NCBI RefSeq assembly: GCF_042678185.1
Contig: NZ_JBHUDQ010000003.1
Strand: one strand, 5' to 3'
Source of the DNA: Ramlibacter ginsenosidimutans
GTDB taxonomy: Bacteria > Pseudomonadota > Gammaproteobacteria > Burkholderiales > Burkholderiaceae_C
Length of the DNA: 64,000 bases
Shown here: piece after piece, positions 1-7,915 of the stretch
How the letters are laid out: each line of letters starts with the position of its first letter
Position numbering within the stretch: the stretch's first letter is position 1
The notes under the pieces: generated by a model
Database searches by the model: none
Told to the model about the DNA's origin: nothing
Seen by the model: only the letters and a program-made list of their open reading frames with translations
Position numbers and translations under genes: made by a program

Positions 1-2
1 AG

Positions 3-287
3 CGATTGCCGGCGAGCGGCCGCGCAGACTTGCTCATCGGCCTTTCCTGCGCGGGCGAGCTGTTCGCGCGTGGCGTCCTGCACGGGTACCGGCAGGTGAA
101 ATTCTTCGCCGAGTACTTGCGCAGCCACGGCTGGCACGAACACCTGCTCGGCGGCGATGCCGACATGCTCGGCTGCGACATGCTGTTCGCCGCGCCCGAG
201 GCGGCGCCGCAGGACGACGAGGATCCCTCGTTCATCCGGCGCGCAGCCATGCAGTTGTGGCCATCCGAAGCGGAGCACCATGACTGA
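3..287 (+). CDS. Hypothetical protein, 5' end outside the window
   Basis: The reading frame is open from the first complete codon of the window and stops at 285-287, so the true start probably lies upstream. A TTG at position 6 could be read as a start, but no ribosome binding site can be checked. The visible ~94 residues are soluble and moderately acidic, with no signal peptide or membrane segment, and end in a charged tail. I do not recognise the family. Codon use is GC-rich like the neighbours. Confidence 0.45.
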   Translation, partial: RLPASGRADLLIGLSCAGELFARGVLHGYRQVKFFAEYLRSHGWHEHLLGGDADMLGCDMLFAAPEAAPQDDEDPSFIRRAAMQLWPSEAEHHD

Positions 288-325
288 AACGGACCTGCGC
301 CGGTTCGCCTGAGCGCGGAGGGACC

Positions 326-526
326 TCAGTCGGGGCCCTGGCGATGCTTGCCGCCGGAGTTGTGGGCACGCCTTTGCTCCCAGGCGCGCATCTGCTTCAT
401 GGCGCTGTCCGAGCCCTGGCCGCCATGCCCTTCGGGCCCGGCCTGCGTTTGCTGCTGCTGTGGCTGAGCGGTGGTAGAGGACGCGTTCCCGTCCTCGGCC
501 TCCCGCTGGTCTGGCTGTTGTGACAT
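326..526 (-). CDS. Small hydrophilic Gln-rich hypothetical protein
   Basis: This 66-residue ORF starts at an ATG (524-526) inside a longer open frame. I chose this start because the product beginning MSQQPDQ is strongly hydrophilic, with a Gln-rich stretch followed by a basic tail, as in many small cytosolic proteins of Burkholderiales. The upstream part of the frame looks like non-coding translation. The ribosome binding site is only a weak GGGA. No domain is recognised, and it could be a chance ORF. Confidence 0.35.
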   Translation of the reverse strand: MSQQPDQREAEDGNASSTTAQPQQQQTQAGPEGHGGQGSDSAMKQMRAWEQRRAHNSGGKHRQGPD

Positions 527-698
527 CACCGGAATCCCTGTACTGCCGACATCTTTGCGGGCGCTACGGTCGCGCATCTGTAGGACAAGACCCCATGCCT
601 GCATGGGACGGCGGAGCACGTGGCCGTGCGTCTGCGCGTTCGCGTGAATATGCACACACCCTCTGCTCGGCCATGCACATCGGATGATAATCGCGGTC

Positions 699-929
699 AT
701 GAACGAGGACGGCATCCAGGTCGGCGACGTGGTGGAACTCGCCGCGGGCGGACCCGCCATGACGGTTCAGGCCCGGTCGCAGAACCTCGTCTACTGCGCG
801 TGGATGACCGATGGAAGACTGCACCAGGGGACGTTCGAGACCGCGTCGCTGCGACGCTTGCGCACGGGCGCAGCCGGCGCGCACGCGCAGCCGACGCGTT
901 CCCCGCCGGCGTCGGATCCATCGCGCTGA
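699..929 (+). CDS. DUF2158 (YodC-like) small protein
   Basis: The N-terminal half matches the DUF2158/YodC pattern: GDVVELAAGGPAMTV followed by a Cys-Ala-Trp segment and a final Leu-rich strand (roughly residues 8-50). The family consists of small SH3-like beta-barrel proteins of unknown function. The C-terminal ~25 residues are low-complexity and Ala/Pro-rich, longer than usual for the family. I prefer ATG 699 because family members begin shortly before the GDVV motif; an in-frame ATG at 684 would add five residues. Neither start has a clear Shine-Dalgarno. Confidence 0.65.
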   Translation: MNEDGIQVGDVVELAAGGPAMTVQARSQNLVYCAWMTDGRLHQGTFETASLRRLRTGAAGAHAQPTRSPPASDPSR

Positions 930-954
930 ACCAAGCGCTTTCGCGCTCGCAGTG

Positions 955-1344
955 TCAGGCGATTTCGCGCTGGGTGGTGCGGCCCGGGAAGGCCTGCAGG
1001 TACGAACGAAGTTCGCCGAACTGCGCCTTCGAGATCACGCCGTCGGCGCCGAGCCGGATGCAGCGCTGGCGCACCACGGGCGTGACGAAGTCGCTGAACA
1101 CCAGCACGGCGCCGCCAGGTTCCTTGTTGCAGCGGGTGATGAGAGTGAAGCCGGAGCCTTCGCCGAGCAGCAGGTCCACGATGGCGAGATCCCAGCCGCC
1201 GCGATGGCGCAGCAGCCAGTCGGTCGCACTGGTTTCGTTCGTGGCCACTCCGACCACGTCGAAGCCGCCGACCGACTCGAGCAGGTCGCGCAGGAGCGCC
1301 TGCATCGGCCTGGTGTCTTCGACGATGAACACACGTACTGCCAT
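955..1344 (-). CDS. Receiver-only response regulator
   Basis: This 129-residue protein is a single CheY-like receiver domain. The acidic pair is Glu9-Asp10, the predicted phospho-accepting Asp57 sits in AIVDLLLGEG, and the conserved Lys is in GVISKAQF. There is no output domain, so it probably acts by protein contact or as a phosphate carrier. The start at 1344 is preceded by a good GGAGG at the right spacing; the longer open frame upstream runs into the tRNA gene and is not coding. No kinase is adjacent. A similar stand-alone receiver-like protein occurs at 26969-27385. Confidence 0.85.
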   Translation of the reverse strand: MAVRVFIVEDTRPMQALLRDLLESVGGFDVVGVATNETSATDWLLRHRGGWDLAIVDLLLGEGSGFTLITRCNKEPGGAVLVFSDFVTPVVRQRCIRLGADGVISKAQFGELRSYLQAFPGRTTQREIA

Positions 1345-1493
1345 CTCGCCTCCGGATCCGCTTCCACCTGCTCCACTGCGGGCGGACCGCCGCAATGAAC
1401 GCGCAAAACGGCGCGATTCTGTCGCACGACTGCGGGAGCGTGTGTAGGAGAGTTCCGACTTTGCGCGGATGCGGCGCGTGCGCGCCACGGCGC

Positions 1494-1583
1494 TGGCGGA
1501 GACTGTGAGATTCGAACTCACGGGCGCCTCGCAGCGCCGGCGGTTTTCAAGACCGCTGGGTTAAACCACTCCCCCAAGTCTCC
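1494..1583 (-). tRNA. tRNA-Ser (anticodon TGA)
   Basis: The minus strand folds as a tRNA with a 7-bp acceptor stem (GGAGACT/AGTCTCC), anticodon loop CTTGAAA giving TGA, a long variable arm typical of class II tRNAs, a T-loop with GTTCGAATC, discriminator G as expected for serine, and an encoded CCA at 1494-1496. Confidence 0.95.
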
Positions 1584-1691
1584 GGGCCCGGCCATTCTAC
1601 GGGCCGTCCCGCGCAGCGCGACCAGCTCTTAAGACTCTCTGACCCGAGGCTGGCGCACCGGGGATGCGCCCGGTACCATTCGGCCTGTACC

Positions 1692-1880
1692 ATGAACGAG
1701 GCCGTTCGCACTCTCGATCCGGAGGTCAAGCCGCCGGAATACCGCGTCCCGCGCGGGCGCAGCGGCGTGGGCGCACAGTCGGCGCTGGAGACCTTGCTGA
1801 AGGACCTCGAACGGATCCGGCGCGCCAAGGAAGCCTACGGCGACGCGCCCCCGCGCGCAGACCACTGGTTCCGGTTCTGA
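1692..1880 (+). CDS. Small charged hypothetical protein
   Basis: A 62-residue ORF beginning MNEAVRTLDP and ending DHWFRF. The middle (about residues 28-50) is predicted as an amphipathic, highly charged helix with the pattern LETLLKDLERIRRAKEAY, which looks like a real protein rather than shadow translation. There is no membrane segment and no recognised domain. The ribosome binding site is weak. It lies between the tRNA-Ser gene and the potassium channel gene, so nothing about its role follows from context. Confidence 0.45.
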   Translation: MNEAVRTLDPEVKPPEYRVPRGRSGVGAQSALETLLKDLERIRRAKEAYGDAPPRADHWFRF

Positions 1881-1983
1881 TCGGCGTCTGAGCGCGGCCG
1901 CCCGCTTGGCACGGGCGGGGCCCTTGCAGCGCGACGCGCCCGGGCTGCGCCAGATCAATCGGGCAGCTCGGCAACGCGGCAGA

Positions 1984-3042
1984 ATGCGGCCGAATCCGGA
2001 AGCCCCCGTGCCGCTCTCGCCCAAGCTCACCCGCAGCCGCCATGTCGGCGGGCTGCTGTACGGCGCCGCGCTGCTGGTACTGGTGCACGTGCTGGGCACC
2101 ATCGGCTACCACTGGATCGGCCGGCCCGCAGCAACCTGGATCGACAGCTTCTACATGACCTTCATCACCGTGGCCACGATCGGCTACGGCGAGGTGATCG
2201 ACCTGGCGGGACACCCCGGCGGCCGCCTCTTCACCGTGTTCATCGCGGTGGTGGGCATCGCCACTTTCAGCTACCTGTTCTCGACCTTCGTGGCGCTGCT
2301 GATCGAGTCCGATTTCAACGCCGCCCTCAGGAGACGCCGCATGGAACGCCAGATCGCCCACCTGCAGGGGCATTACATCGTGTGCGGCATCGGCCGGGTC
2401 GGCGCGAACGTCGCGCGCGAGCTGCTGAAGACACACCGGCGCTTCGTGGTGATCGAGCGCGAGGCCGAAGTGCTGCAGCGCTGGAACGACCTGCATCCCG
2501 AGACACTGCACCTGCAGGCGGATGCCGCCGACGACGAGGCGCTCAAGCGCGCGGGCGTGTTCCAGGCCGCCGGCGTGTTCGCCGTGACCGGCGACGACAG
2601 TCACAACCTGATGATCGCGCTCTCGGTGAAGCTGCTCAACGCGCGCTCGCGCGTGGTGGTGCGCCTGCACGACGTGCGCAATGCCGACAAGGCGCGGCGC
2701 GCGGGGGCCGACGAGATCGTCTCGCCGGACTTCACCGGCGGCATGCGCATCGCTTCGGCCATGCTGCGGCCGCACGTGGTGAACTTCATGGACCAGATGC
2801 TGCGCAGCGACGAAGGCCTGCGCGTGGAGGAGGTCGTCGTGCCCGGCGACCACGCGCCCACTCCCATAGGCGCGCTGCTGCCCCGGTCGCGCGACTACAT
2901 CCTGGTGGCGACGCAGGAACAGGGACGCTGGGTGTTCAACCCGGCGGACGAGCACCTCGTGCAGCCCGGCACGGTGCTCGTGCTGATGGCCAGTCCGCAG
3001 GGCCGCGCCAACGTCGAGTCCCTGTTCCACCGCGGCGGCTGA
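1984..3042 (+). CDS. Potassium channel protein with RCK (TrkA-N/TrkA-C) domain
   Basis: The product (352 residues from ATG 1984) is a Kch/MthK-like channel subunit. A first transmembrane helix (about 20-45) is followed by a pore helix and a selectivity filter TIGYGE (about 65-70, the TVGYGD equivalent), then a second membrane helix. A cytoplasmic TrkA-N Rossmann domain begins at HYIVCGIGRVG, with the acidic end of the second strand in VVIERE, and a C-terminal TrkA-C-like part follows. It probably gates K+ flow in response to a ligand such as NAD(H) or a divalent cation. An upstream GTG or ATG could add 26 Arg-rich residues at the N-terminus that look non-coding. Confidence 0.88.
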   Translation: MRPNPEAPVPLSPKLTRSRHVGGLLYGAALLVLVHVLGTIGYHWIGRPAATWIDSFYMTFITVATIGYGEVIDLAGHPGGRLFTVFIAVVGIATFSYLFSTFVALLIESDFNAALRRRRMERQIAHLQGHYIVCGIGRVGANVARELLKTHRRFVVIEREAEVLQRWNDLHPETLHLQADAADDEALKRAGVFQAAGVFAVTGDDSHNLMIALSVKLLNARSRVVVRLHDVRNADKARRAGADEIVSPDFTGGMRIASAMLRPHVVNFMDQMLRSDEGLRVEEVVVPGDHAPTPIGALLPRSRDYILVATQEQGRWVFNPADEHLVQPGTVLVLMASPQGRANVESLFHRGG

Positions 3043-3049
3043 CGCGTGC

Positions 3050-4024
3050 CTACTCGACGCGCGCGCCGGAGAACTGGACGATCTTCGCCCACTTCTCCGT
3101 TTCCATGCGGTGCAGCTTCCAGAAATCTTCCGGGGTGCCGGGGATGGGCACGCCACCGAGTTCGGCCAGCTTCGCCTTCATCGCCGGATCGGCCAGCGCC
3201 GCGTTCACCTCGCGATTGAGCCGCTCGACGATGGGACGCGGCGTGCCCTTGGGCACCGACATGCCGAACCAGGCGCTCGCCTCGTAGCCCGGCACGACCT
3301 CGGCGACGCTGGGCACGTCGGGCAGCGCGGGCGAGCGCTGAGCGCTGGTCACGCCCAGGGCGCGCACGGCGCCGCCGCGGATGTGCCCGATGATGGAAGG
3401 CATGTTGTCGAACAGCACGTCCACCTGCCCGCCGATCAGGTCGTTGATCGCCGGGCCCGCGCCCTTGTAGGGCACGTGCTTCATGTCGATCCCGGTCATG
3501 TACTTGAACAGCTCGCCGGACAGGTGCACCGAGGTGCCCGCGCCGGACGAGGCCATGTTGATCTTGCCGGGGTTCTTCTTCGCGTAGTCGATGAACTCCT
3601 GGATGTTCTTCGCCGGGAAGTTCTTCGTCACGGTCATGACGTTGGGCACCCGGATGATGCCGGCCACCGGCTGCATGTCTTCCAGGAAGTTGAAGTTCAA
3701 CTTCGGGTACAGCGTGGCGTTGATCGCGTTGGCGGGATTCACCAGGAACAGCGTGTAGCCGTCGGGCGGCGACTTCGCCGCGTACTCGGTGCCGATGTTG
3801 TTGCCGCCACCGGCGCGGTTCTCGATGAGGACCTGCTGGCCCAGCTTGGTCGACAGGTACTGGCCCATGAGGCGCGCCACCAGGTCGGTCGAGCCGCCGG
3901 GCGGATAGGCGACGACCCACTTGATCGGCTTGCTCGGATAGTCATCGGCGGCCGCGGCCGCCAGCGGCGCGATGGCGCTGGCCAGCAGGGCCAGCACGGG
4001 GACGATTCGGTACAGCAGGCGCAT
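3050..4024 (-). CDS. Bug/TctC-family tripartite tricarboxylate-type solute-binding protein
   Basis: The 324-residue product has a Sec signal peptide (MRLLYRIVPVLALLAS, cleavage near the Ala-rich segment at ~25) and the Bug-family fold signatures: YPSKPIKWVVAYPPGGSTD, then a GQ-ENRAGGGNNIGT region, VPYKGAGPAINDLIGGQVD and LPDVPSVAE. Such periplasmic proteins bind carboxylates or similar small molecules; no membrane partner genes (TctA/TctB) are nearby, as is usual for the expanded orphan Bug set in Burkholderiales. It lies 84 bp downstream of the ThDP enzyme gene in the same direction and may share its transcript. The ligand cannot be told from sequence. Confidence 0.93.
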   Translation of the reverse strand: MRLLYRIVPVLALLASAIAPLAAAAADDYPSKPIKWVVAYPPGGSTDLVARLMGQYLSTKLGQQVLIENRAGGGNNIGTEYAAKSPPDGYTLFLVNPANAINATLYPKLNFNFLEDMQPVAGIIRVPNVMTVTKNFPAKNIQEFIDYAKKNPGKINMASSGAGTSVHLSGELFKYMTGIDMKHVPYKGAGPAINDLIGGQVDVLFDNMPSIIGHIRGGAVRALGVTSAQRSPALPDVPSVAEVVPGYEASAWFGMSVPKGTPRPIVERLNREVNAALADPAMKAKLAELGGVPIPGTPEDFWKLHRMETEKWAKIVQFSGARVE

Positions 4025-4108
4025 CGTGTCTCCTTGTCACAAGCCGCAGGAGACTAGCGAGCGGGCGGCCGGGGCGTCAATCCGGGTTGACGTCCTCCGT
4101 GCAGACCC

Positions 4109-5653
4109 TCACACCATCAGCTCGATCAGGAAGGGGCCGCTGCGCACGAAGCTCGCGCGCATCAGGTCCGCGCACTGGTCCATGCTGGTCGCTCGTGCCG
4201 CATCCACGCCCGTGCCTTGCGCCAGGCGCACCCAGTCCAGGTCGGGGTCCGCGAGGTCCAGCATGCGGTGCGCGGTGGGGCCGGGCGTGGCACCGACACC
4301 TTGGTACTCACCGAGCAGGATCTTGTAGCTGCGGTTGTTCAACACGATGGTCGTGACCGGCAGCCGCTCGCGCGCCTGCGTCCACAGCGACTGCAGCGTG
4401 TACATGGCGGAGCCGTCGGCTTGCAGGCTGATCACGCGACGCTGCCCGCCCGCCGCGATGGCCGCGCCGGTGGCCACCGGCATGCCGTCGCCGATCGCCC
4501 CGCCGGCGAGATGCAGCCAGTCGTGCGGCGGCGCCGCGTGCGAGGCCTTGTAGAAGCCGCGCCCGTAAGAGACGCTCTCATCCGAGACGATCGCGTGCTC
4601 CGGCATCAGCGCCGCCACGGTCTGCGCGAGCTTGTCCGACGTGGGCTCGCCGCTCGCGGCCTGCGGGCGCGGACCCGGATCGGGCAGCGCCGCCTCCGGT
4701 GCGTCGAGCGCATCGGCAAGCGCACGCAACGCCTCGACCGCATCCTGCTCGGGGCGCGAGAGCACGTGCACTTGCGCGTCGCTGCGGTACTGGATCGAAG
4801 GCAGGTTGGGATAGGCGAAGAAACCCACCGGCGCCTTCGCATTCACCAGCACGAGGTGGTCGAAGGGCTTGAGCGCCTCGATCGCAAGCTCGCTCTTGTA
4901 GGGCACGCGCTCCAACTGGAGGCGGCCGCGCCCGCGCGCCAGCTTGGGGTTGACGAAATCGGCCATCAGCTTCGCGCCGGTGGCGCTGGCGATGCGCCAC
5001 GCGAGCGCCTGCCCTTCGGCCTGCACGGCCGCGCCCGCCAGCAGCAGCAGGACCTTGCCGCCGTGCACGCGCAGCACGCGCGCGGCCCGCTCCACCGCGT
5101 GCGGATCGAGCGGGGCGGGTTCGGGCACCGGCAGGGCGGCGGCAACGACGCCGCCTTCGTTCCAGGACGCATCGGCGGGAAGTACCAGCGTCGCGACCTG
5201 CCCGGGATAAGTGCGTGCCGCCTGCACGGCGGCGGCGGCGTCGCGTCCCACTTGCGCGGCCTGCGTGCTCACGTGCACCCAGGCCGACACCGTGCGCGCG
5301 AGACCTTCCGTATCGGCGGTCAGCGGCGGGTCGAACGGCCGGTGATAGGTCGCCTGGTCACCGACGATGTTGACGATGCCGCTGCGGGCGCGCCGCGCGT
5401 TGTGCAGGTTGGTCACGCCATTGCCCAGGCCGGGACCGCAGTGCAGCAGCGTGCAGGCGGGCTTGCCCGCGATGCGCCAGTAGCCGTCGGCCATGCCGGT
5501 CACCACGTTCTCCTGCAGGCCCAGCACGCAGCGGATGCCCGCACTCTGGTCCAGCGCGGCGACGAAGTGCATCTCGCTGGTTCCGGGATTCGCGAAGCAG
5601 GTGTCGACGCCGGAGGCGATCAGGGTTTCGACGAGGCTGCGGGCACCGTTCAT
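4109..5653 (-). CDS. ThDP-dependent enzyme, acetolactate synthase large subunit-like
   Basis: The 514-residue product has the three-domain architecture of the acetolactate synthase/benzoylformate decarboxylase family. The N-terminal PYR domain carries the cofactor-activating Glu in GLQENVVTGMADGY. A central domain follows, and the C-terminal PP domain has GGAIGDGMPVATGAA and the ThDP-Mg motif ADGSAMYT...VLNNRSY. FAD-binding signatures and a regulatory subunit gene are absent, so it is unlikely to be the biosynthetic IlvB; a 2-oxoacid decarboxylase or carboligase role is more plausible. ATG 5653 has a usable AGGAGA upstream. The downstream Bug-type binding protein may import a carboxylate substrate, but that is inference. 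Confidence 0.88.
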   Translation of the reverse strand: MNGARSLVETLIASGVDTCFANPGTSEMHFVAALDQSAGIRCVLGLQENVVTGMADGYWRIAGKPACTLLHCGPGLGNGVTNLHNARRARSGIVNIVGDQATYHRPFDPPLTADTEGLARTVSAWVHVSTQAAQVGRDAAAAVQAARTYPGQVATLVLPADASWNEGGVVAAALPVPEPAPLDPHAVERAARVLRVHGGKVLLLLAGAAVQAEGQALAWRIASATGAKLMADFVNPKLARGRGRLQLERVPYKSELAIEALKPFDHLVLVNAKAPVGFFAYPNLPSIQYRSDAQVHVLSRPEQDAVEALRALADALDAPEAALPDPGPRPQAASGEPTSDKLAQTVAALMPEHAIVSDESVSYGRGFYKASHAAPPHDWLHLAGGAIGDGMPVATGAAIAAGGQRRVISLQADGSAMYTLQSLWTQARERLPVTTIVLNNRSYKILLGEYQGVGATPGPTAHRMLDLADPDLDWVRLAQGTGVDAARATSMDQCADLMRASFVRSGPFLIELMV

Positions 5654-5686
5654 GCGGGTCTCCTGGTGGACCCGCCATGGTAAGGG

Positions 5687-5884
5687 TCAGGCGCGCAGGG
5701 AGGGCGGCGGGTTCCACACCGGGGCGACAGCGCGGGCCGGCGCGAGCCTCGCGGGCGGCAGGAACGGCCCCTCCACCGGAGGGTCGAGCCCCCAATTTGC
5801 CGCGGTGATGCGCAACAGCTCTTGCAGATGGCTCTGCAGGCGCACGACGCGCGCCGCCGGCCGGGTCGCGTTCAGAATGTCCAT
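5687..5884 (-). CDS. Small protein of unknown function (65 aa)
   Basis: A 65-residue ORF begins at ATG 5884 behind an excellent AAGGAGG at ideal spacing, which is the main reason to call it a gene. The N-terminal half is predicted helical with a repeated Leu/Arg pattern (VVRLQSHLQELLRI), and the C-terminal half is Pro-rich. There is no membrane segment. It lies upstream of and codirectional with the ThDP enzyme gene, 33 bp beyond its start, and divergent from the GST gene at 6002. I do not recognise the family. Confidence 0.6.
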   Translation of the reverse strand: MDILNATRPAARVVRLQSHLQELLRITAANWGLDPPVEGPFLPPARLAPARAVAPVWNPPPSLRA

Positions 5885-6001
5885 GGCTGTCCTCCTTGAT
5901 GCCTGGCGCATTCTGGGCGTGCGTCGATGACAGGCGAACGACAGACTTGTCACGAGCTTATCCAGCGGCGTGAATAAGGAGCCTCGTCCTATGATGGCCG
6001 C

Positions 6002-6742
6002 ATGGCCTACCAGCTGCACTACTGGCCCGGCATCCAGGGCCGCGGCGAATTCGTCCGGCTCGCGCTGGAGACGGCGGGCGCCGCCTACGTCGATGTCGCC
6101 CGCGGTGACGCGAAGGCCGGCGCCGGCGTGCCGGCGATGATGCGTTACCTGCAGGGCGACGCCGTGCAGCGGCCGCCCTTCGCCTGCCCTTTCCTCGTCG
6201 ATGGCAGGAAAGTGATCGGCCAGACGGCGGCGATCCTGCTGTACCTCGGGCCGAAACTGGGCCTGGTACCCCGCTCCGAAACGGATCGCCTGTGGGTGCA
6301 CCAGATCCAGCTCACGCTCGCGGACCTCGTGGTGGAGGCCCACGACACGCATCACCCGATCGCGGGCGGCCTGTATTACGAAGACCAGAAACCGGAGGCG
6401 AAGCGGCGCGCCGAAGACTTTCGCCGCGAGCGCCTGCCGAAGTTCCTGGGCTGGTGCGAGACGGTGCTGCAACGCAATCCGGGCAACGACGCGCGCGAGG
6501 TGCCGCGCCTGGTCGGGGCGCGCCTCACGTATGCGGACCTGTCGCTGTTCCAGGTCGTGGACGGGCTGCTCTATGCGTTTCCGAAAGCCACCAAGCGCGT
6601 GCTGCGCAAGGCGCCGCGCGTGGCGGCATTGCATGCCGGCGTGCCAGGGAACCGGCGGCTCGCGGCCTATCTTGCGAGCGAGCGCCGCCTGCCCTTCAAC
6701 GAGCAAGGCATCTTCCGCCGCTACCCCGAGCTCGATGCCTGA
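6002..6742 (+). CDS. Glutathione S-transferase family protein
   Basis: The 246-residue product starts with a thioredoxin-like GST N-terminal domain: LHYWPGIQGRGEFVRLALE, with the cis-Pro before the FLVDG strand, then GQTAAILLYLG where the glutathione gamma-glutamyl contact is expected. A helical C-terminal domain contains RLTYADLSLFQVVDGL. Tyr and Trp near the first strand resemble sigma/alpha-type GSTs, whose Tyr activates glutathione. The 3' end overlaps the convergent acetyltransferase gene by 22 bp. Confidence 0.88.
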   Translation: MAYQLHYWPGIQGRGEFVRLALETAGAAYVDVARGDAKAGAGVPAMMRYLQGDAVQRPPFACPFLVDGRKVIGQTAAILLYLGPKLGLVPRSETDRLWVHQIQLTLADLVVEAHDTHHPIAGGLYYEDQKPEAKRRAEDFRRERLPKFLGWCETVLQRNPGNDAREVPRLVGARLTYADLSLFQVVDGLLYAFPKATKRVLRKAPRVAALHAGVPGNRRLAAYLASERRLPFNEQGIFRRYPELDA

Positions 6743-7230
6743 TCGTCCTGCAGGAACACGACGCCGGGCTTGAGCTCCTCGAACAGCAGGTAGTCGGTCT
6801 GCTGCATGCCCAGGCTGCGGTAAGTGGCCTGTGCCACCGTGTTCTCGTGCTCCACGTACAGGCGCAGGCCGCACACGTCGCTCTCGCGCAGCGCCGCCTC
6901 GCGCACATCGTCGTACAGCGCGCGGAACACGCCGCGGCGGCGCCACGCAGGCTGCACGTACACGCTCTGGATCCACCAGAAGCGGCCGTTGCGCCAGTCG
7001 CTCCACTCGGTCGTCACCATCAGGCAGGCGATGACTTCGCCCTGCGCCTCGGCGACGCGGTAGAAGCCCAGGCCGGGCTCGGCGAGCAGGCGGCGCACGC
7101 CCGCGCCCAGCACTTCGGCACGCAGGCGCTTGCTTTCGGTCTCGAAGGCCATGGCGGCGTTGAAGCCGGCGATCGCGTCGGCGTCGGCGGCTTGCGCGGC
7201 TCGGACAATGAATGAAGGCGTCGGTTCCAT
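6721..7230 (-). CDS. GNAT-family N-acetyltransferase
   Basis: The 169-residue product has the GNAT fold: an N-terminal FIVRAAQAADADAI strand-helix, the acetyl-CoA loop in QPAWRRRGVFRALYDDV (motif A, Arg-x-x-Gly) and a C-terminal YRSLGMQQTDYLLFE segment. The substrate is unknown. ATG 7230 has GGAGAAG upstream. The start lies 31 bp after the PAP2 gene on the same strand, so it could be the last gene of the thiamin-linked operon, although the gap is larger than the overlaps seen further upstream in that run. Confidence 0.87.
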   Translation of the reverse strand: MEPTPSFIVRAAQAADADAIAGFNAAMAFETESKRLRAEVLGAGVRRLLAEPGLGFYRVAEAQGEVIACLMVTTEWSDWRNGRFWWIQSVYVQPAWRRRGVFRALYDDVREAALRESDVCGLRLYVEHENTVAQATYRSLGMQQTDYLLFEELKPGVVFLQDDQASSSG

Positions 7231-7261
7231 GGTAGATCTTCTCCGTCGAGCATGCAGCCCG

Positions 7262-7915
7262 TCATCGCTGACGAAGCAGCCCGAGGCCCAGCAACACGCA
7301 GAGCGTTCCCTCGGCGACTCCCGCGACCACGTCGCTGGGATAATGCGCGCCGAGGTAGACGCGGCTGAAGCAGACCAGCGGCACCATCACCACGACCAGC
7401 AGCACTGCCAACGCTCGCCATCCGCGCGACCGCGTGTGCGCGAACACCAGCGCGCACACGGTGCCGTAGAACACGGTCGCCGCCAGGGCGTGGCCGCTGG
7501 GAAAGCTCCAGGTCGGCAAGCTCACCAGCGCATGGTCCCAGTGCGGGCGTGGACGCTGTACGAGATTCTTGAGCACGACGTTCAGCAGCATGCCCGCGGG
7601 CACGATGAGCAGCGGGCGGACCGCGCTGCGCGAGAACCGCAGCCCGATGGCCAGCGCCAGCACCGCTGTCACCGCCAGCACGACCACGGTCTGGTGCAGG
7701 CGTGAAACCCACAGCATGAAGGACGTGAGCGCGGGCGCGCGGTGCTGCGCGTAGTGCAGGCTCACGGCGTCGTCCCAGCCCGGCACGCGTCCGTGCAGCA
7801 GGACCTGGCCGGCCAGTGTCGCGAGCAGCAGCAGGCACAGCAGCGCGACGGCCCAGAGCAGCGGCGAGCCGCGCGCGGGCCTCAGCGCGGGTGTGGCAGG
7901 GTCGGATGCGGCCAT
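7262..7915 (-). CDS. PAP2-family membrane phosphatase
   Basis: The 217-residue product has about five or six hydrophobic helices and the type 2 phosphatidic acid phosphatase signatures: KNLVQRPRP (motif 1, KX6RP-like), PSGHA (motif 2, with the catalytic His) and SRVYLGAHYPSDV (motif 3, nucleophile His). The family dephosphorylates undecaprenyl-PP, phosphatidate and other phosphomonoesters at the membrane. Its start lies 34 bp inside the thiE gene in another frame, which implies translational coupling within the TPP-riboswitch operon. A role in dephosphorylating thiamin phosphate is possible but purely inferred. Confidence 0.9.
   Translation of the reverse strand: MAASDPATPALRPARGSPLLWAVALLCLLLLATLAGQVLLHGRVPGWDDAVSLHYAQHRAPALTSFMLWVSRLHQTVVVLAVTAVLALAIGLRFSRSAVRPLLIVPAGMLLNVVLKNLVQRPRPHWDHALVSLPTWSFPSGHALAATVFYGTVCALVFAHTRSRGWRALAVLLVVVMVPLVCFSRVYLGAHYPSDVVAGVAEGTLCVLLGLGLLRQR

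Noticed and set aside
326..760. 144-codon version of the small Gln-rich protein
   Set aside because: The N-terminal 78 residues are antisense to the DUF2158 gene and have no coding character.
1664..1891. Alternative 75-codon ORF overlapping the small protein at 1692
   Set aside because: It is Arg/Gly-rich in the shadow frame, and the 1692 frame has better amino acid composition.
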